Assembly (NCBI GenBank): GCA_009763385.1
Contig: CM019824.1
Location: 142,049,705 to 142,113,704 of the forward strand
DNA from: Coix lacryma-jobi var. lacryma-jobi
Lineage: Eukaryota > Streptophyta > Magnoliopsida > Poales > Poaceae
Reading direction: 5' to 3'
DNA: 64,000 nt
Made by a program: the position numbers and the translations under genes
Notes under the pieces: model-generated
What the model was told of the DNA's origin: nothing
Seen by the model: only the letters and a program-made list of their open reading frames with translations
Database searches by the model: none
Shown here: in pieces, positions 62,260-64,000 of the stretch
Layout: every line of letters starts with the position of its first letter
How positions within the stretch are numbered: the stretch's first letter is position 1

Positions 62260-64000
62260 ATGAAAGGGTTTTTGCCAATGTGGTGTAGTTGGGTACAAGC
62301 TTTTGTGCAAGGAGGGAATGTTGGTATAAAAGTTAATGATCAGCTGGGACCATATTTCCAAACTAGGAAAGGGCTAAGACATGGTGATCCTTTATCCCCC
62401 ATACTATTTAATATAGTGGCAGACATGTTAGCGATCATTATTGCAAGAGCCAAAGAGGATGATCAGATAAAAGGGATAGTGCCTCACCTCATAGAAGATG
62501 GCTTATCAATCCTGCAATATGCGGATGATACAATTATTTTCATGGACCATGATATTGAACAAGTGAAAAATATGAAGTTGCTCCTTTGTACTTTTGAACA
62601 ATTATCAAGCCTAAAAATAAATTTCCATAAGAGTGAGATCTTTTGCTTTGGGCAAGCAAAAGAATGTGAATATCAGTATTCACATCTCTTTGGTTGTAAA
62701 GTAGGATCATATCCCTTTTGTTATCTGGGAATACCTATGCATTTTAGAAAATTAAATAATAAAGATTGGAGCATGATTGAAGAAAGAATTGAGAAAAGAT
62801 TTTGCAGTTGAAAGAGTAAGTTTTTATCAGTGGGTGGCAGGCTTGTGCTAATCAATTTTGTGCTTTCCAGTTTACCCATGTATATGCTCTCTTTCTTTGA
62901 GGTACCTCGAGGGGTTCTCAAGAAAATAGAATATTATAGATCAAGGTTTTTCTGGCAAAATGATCAGCATAAGAAAAAATATAGACTTGTAAAATGGGGT
63001 CTAGCGTGCCAACCTAGGGAACAAGGAGGGTTGGGTATTCAGAATCTCAATTTACAGAATAAGTGTCTTTTAAGTAAATGGTTATTCAAAGTGTGTAACG
63101 AAAATAGAATGTGGCAAGAACTTTTACGCAATAAGTACCTAAGAAATAAAACTCTATCCCAAGTTACCAAGAAAGCTGGGGATTCTCATTTCTGGATGGG
63201 CTTAATGGCAGTGAAAGATCAATTTTTTAATATGGTGAGGTTCAACTTAAAGGATGGTTCTCAAATCAGGTTCTGGGAAGATATTTGGATAGGGAACCAA
63301 CCCTTAAGTTTTACATTCCCAAACTTGTTTAACATAGCTCGCAAAAAACATGCAACAATGGCTGAAGTTTTCAGCACTATTCCTCTTACTGTCTCTTTTA
63401 GGAGGGCACTAATTGGGAATAAATTGCTAGAATGGAATAATCTGATTGCAACCATTGCGAATGTTAACCTTCAAGTAGGGAAGGATACTATCACATGGAC
63501 CTTAAGTAAAAGTGGTAACTTCACGGTTAGGTCGATGTATAGATACCTAATCACTAATGATATCAGGGTAACACAGGAACTTTGGCGTGCAAAACTGCCA
63601 CTTAAAATTAAGATTTTTCTTTGGTTCTTGAAAAAGGGTGTAATACTAACTAAAGATAAGTTAGCTAAAAGAAATTGGCAAGGAAGCAAATATTGTTGCT
63701 TTTGCAGCAATTTTTAGACTATTCAACATCTATTTTTTGAGTGTAAATATGCTAAATTTCTATGGCGTGCGTTGCATATAGTGTTTAGTATTACCCCACC
63801 AAGTAGTATAGTATATCTTTTCGGGAATTGGTATAAGCAATGTGGAAAAGATTCAAGCTTGTTATTACTAGCAGGGGCGGCTGCCTTCTGTTGGTCCTTA
63901 TGGGTCACTAGAAATGATAGTGTTTTTGACAAGTGCAATCCTAAAATATTTTTGTAGGTCTTATTCAGAGGAACACATTGGCTCCGATTTTGGGGTCAGT
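62260..64000 (+). pseudogene. L1-type LINE ORF2 fragment, 5'-truncated, running off the window
   Basis: One reading frame covers the C-terminal half of an L1 ORF2: RT with LRHGDPLSPILFN and catalytic LQYADDTIIFM near 62515, the thumb region (SLKINFHKSEI, YLGIPM), then the zf-RVT domain (WTLSKSGNFTVRSMYRYL, CCFCSN...HLFFEC). Three in-frame stops interrupt it: TGA at 62809 (a Trp codon is expected), TAG at 63715 and TAG at 63955 (a Gln codon is expected). There are no frameshifts. The endonuclease and early RT are missing, as in most LINE copies truncated at the 5' end during insertion. The 3' end and poly(A) lie beyond 64000. Confidence 0.9.

Overview
The window is nuclear DNA of a grass, most likely a panicoid/Andropogoneae species of the maize, sorghum, Miscanthus or sugarcane type. 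The reasons are a stack of roughly 12-kb Ty1-copia Sireviruses with about 2-kb LTRs, a 12-kb Ty3-gypsy element of the Tat type, long GC-rich TG...CA repeat units, and one intronless, GC-rich bZIP gene. I name no species. Nothing bacterial, organellar or CRISPR-like is present. About 90 percent of the window is transposable elements nested inside one another.

Left part (1-40728): one nest. The oldest unit is Sirevirus C on the minus strand. Its 5' LTR is at 38692-40728, its gag and pol are scattered through 12513-38628, and part of its 3' LTR is at 10712-11780. C was split by Sirevirus B (+, 3' end at 6750-10711), which was itself entered by Sirevirus A (-, 5' LTR 4650-6748, body leaving the window on the left). 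C was also split by two TG...CA repeat units, D1 (14168-29871) and G (30352-34932), probably large solo LTRs. D1 was then entered by Sirevirus F (+, 16548-28503). F is the only complete copia element here: two 2.0-kb LTRs, the TSD GCACC, an open 897-codon gag, and a pol closed by five stops plus a 474-bp Cassandra-like solo LTR that carries two 5S rRNA-like blocks.

Gene island (40729-43228): a decayed 40-bp tandem repeat, about 1 kb without genes, and a 198-aa plant bZIP transcription factor with its own TATA box. This is the only host gene I can support.

Right part (43229-64000): a copia element H, with an intron in its leader and a gag fragment, is interrupted by repeat unit D2 (43765-59856). 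D2 holds gypsy element E (45204-57542, TSD CCCGG). E has broken sense-strand gag and pol, two tandem-repeat arrays, and on the opposite strand a separate gene: an 866-codon open frame with its own TATA box and a likely intron. The predicted protein begins M-ARSKQTAR, which matches seven of the first eight residues of mature histone H3. It also has a gypsy-associated domain of the Transposase_28 type, a nuclear localisation signal, an RG-rich AT-hook-like patch, a SUMO-interaction-like motif in an acidic region, and a coiled coil. I consider this the most interesting object in the window. The last 2 kb hold an unclassified stretch, a possible CACTA terminus and a 5'-truncated L1-type LINE that runs off the end.

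Two themes recur. First, tandem hairpins whose stems change in a complementary way occur in the Sirevirus LTRs and, independently, in D1 and D2. Second, many of the inactivating stops are C-to-T changes at CAG or CGA codons, as expected from deamination of methylated cytosine. All counts and alignments were made by eye.
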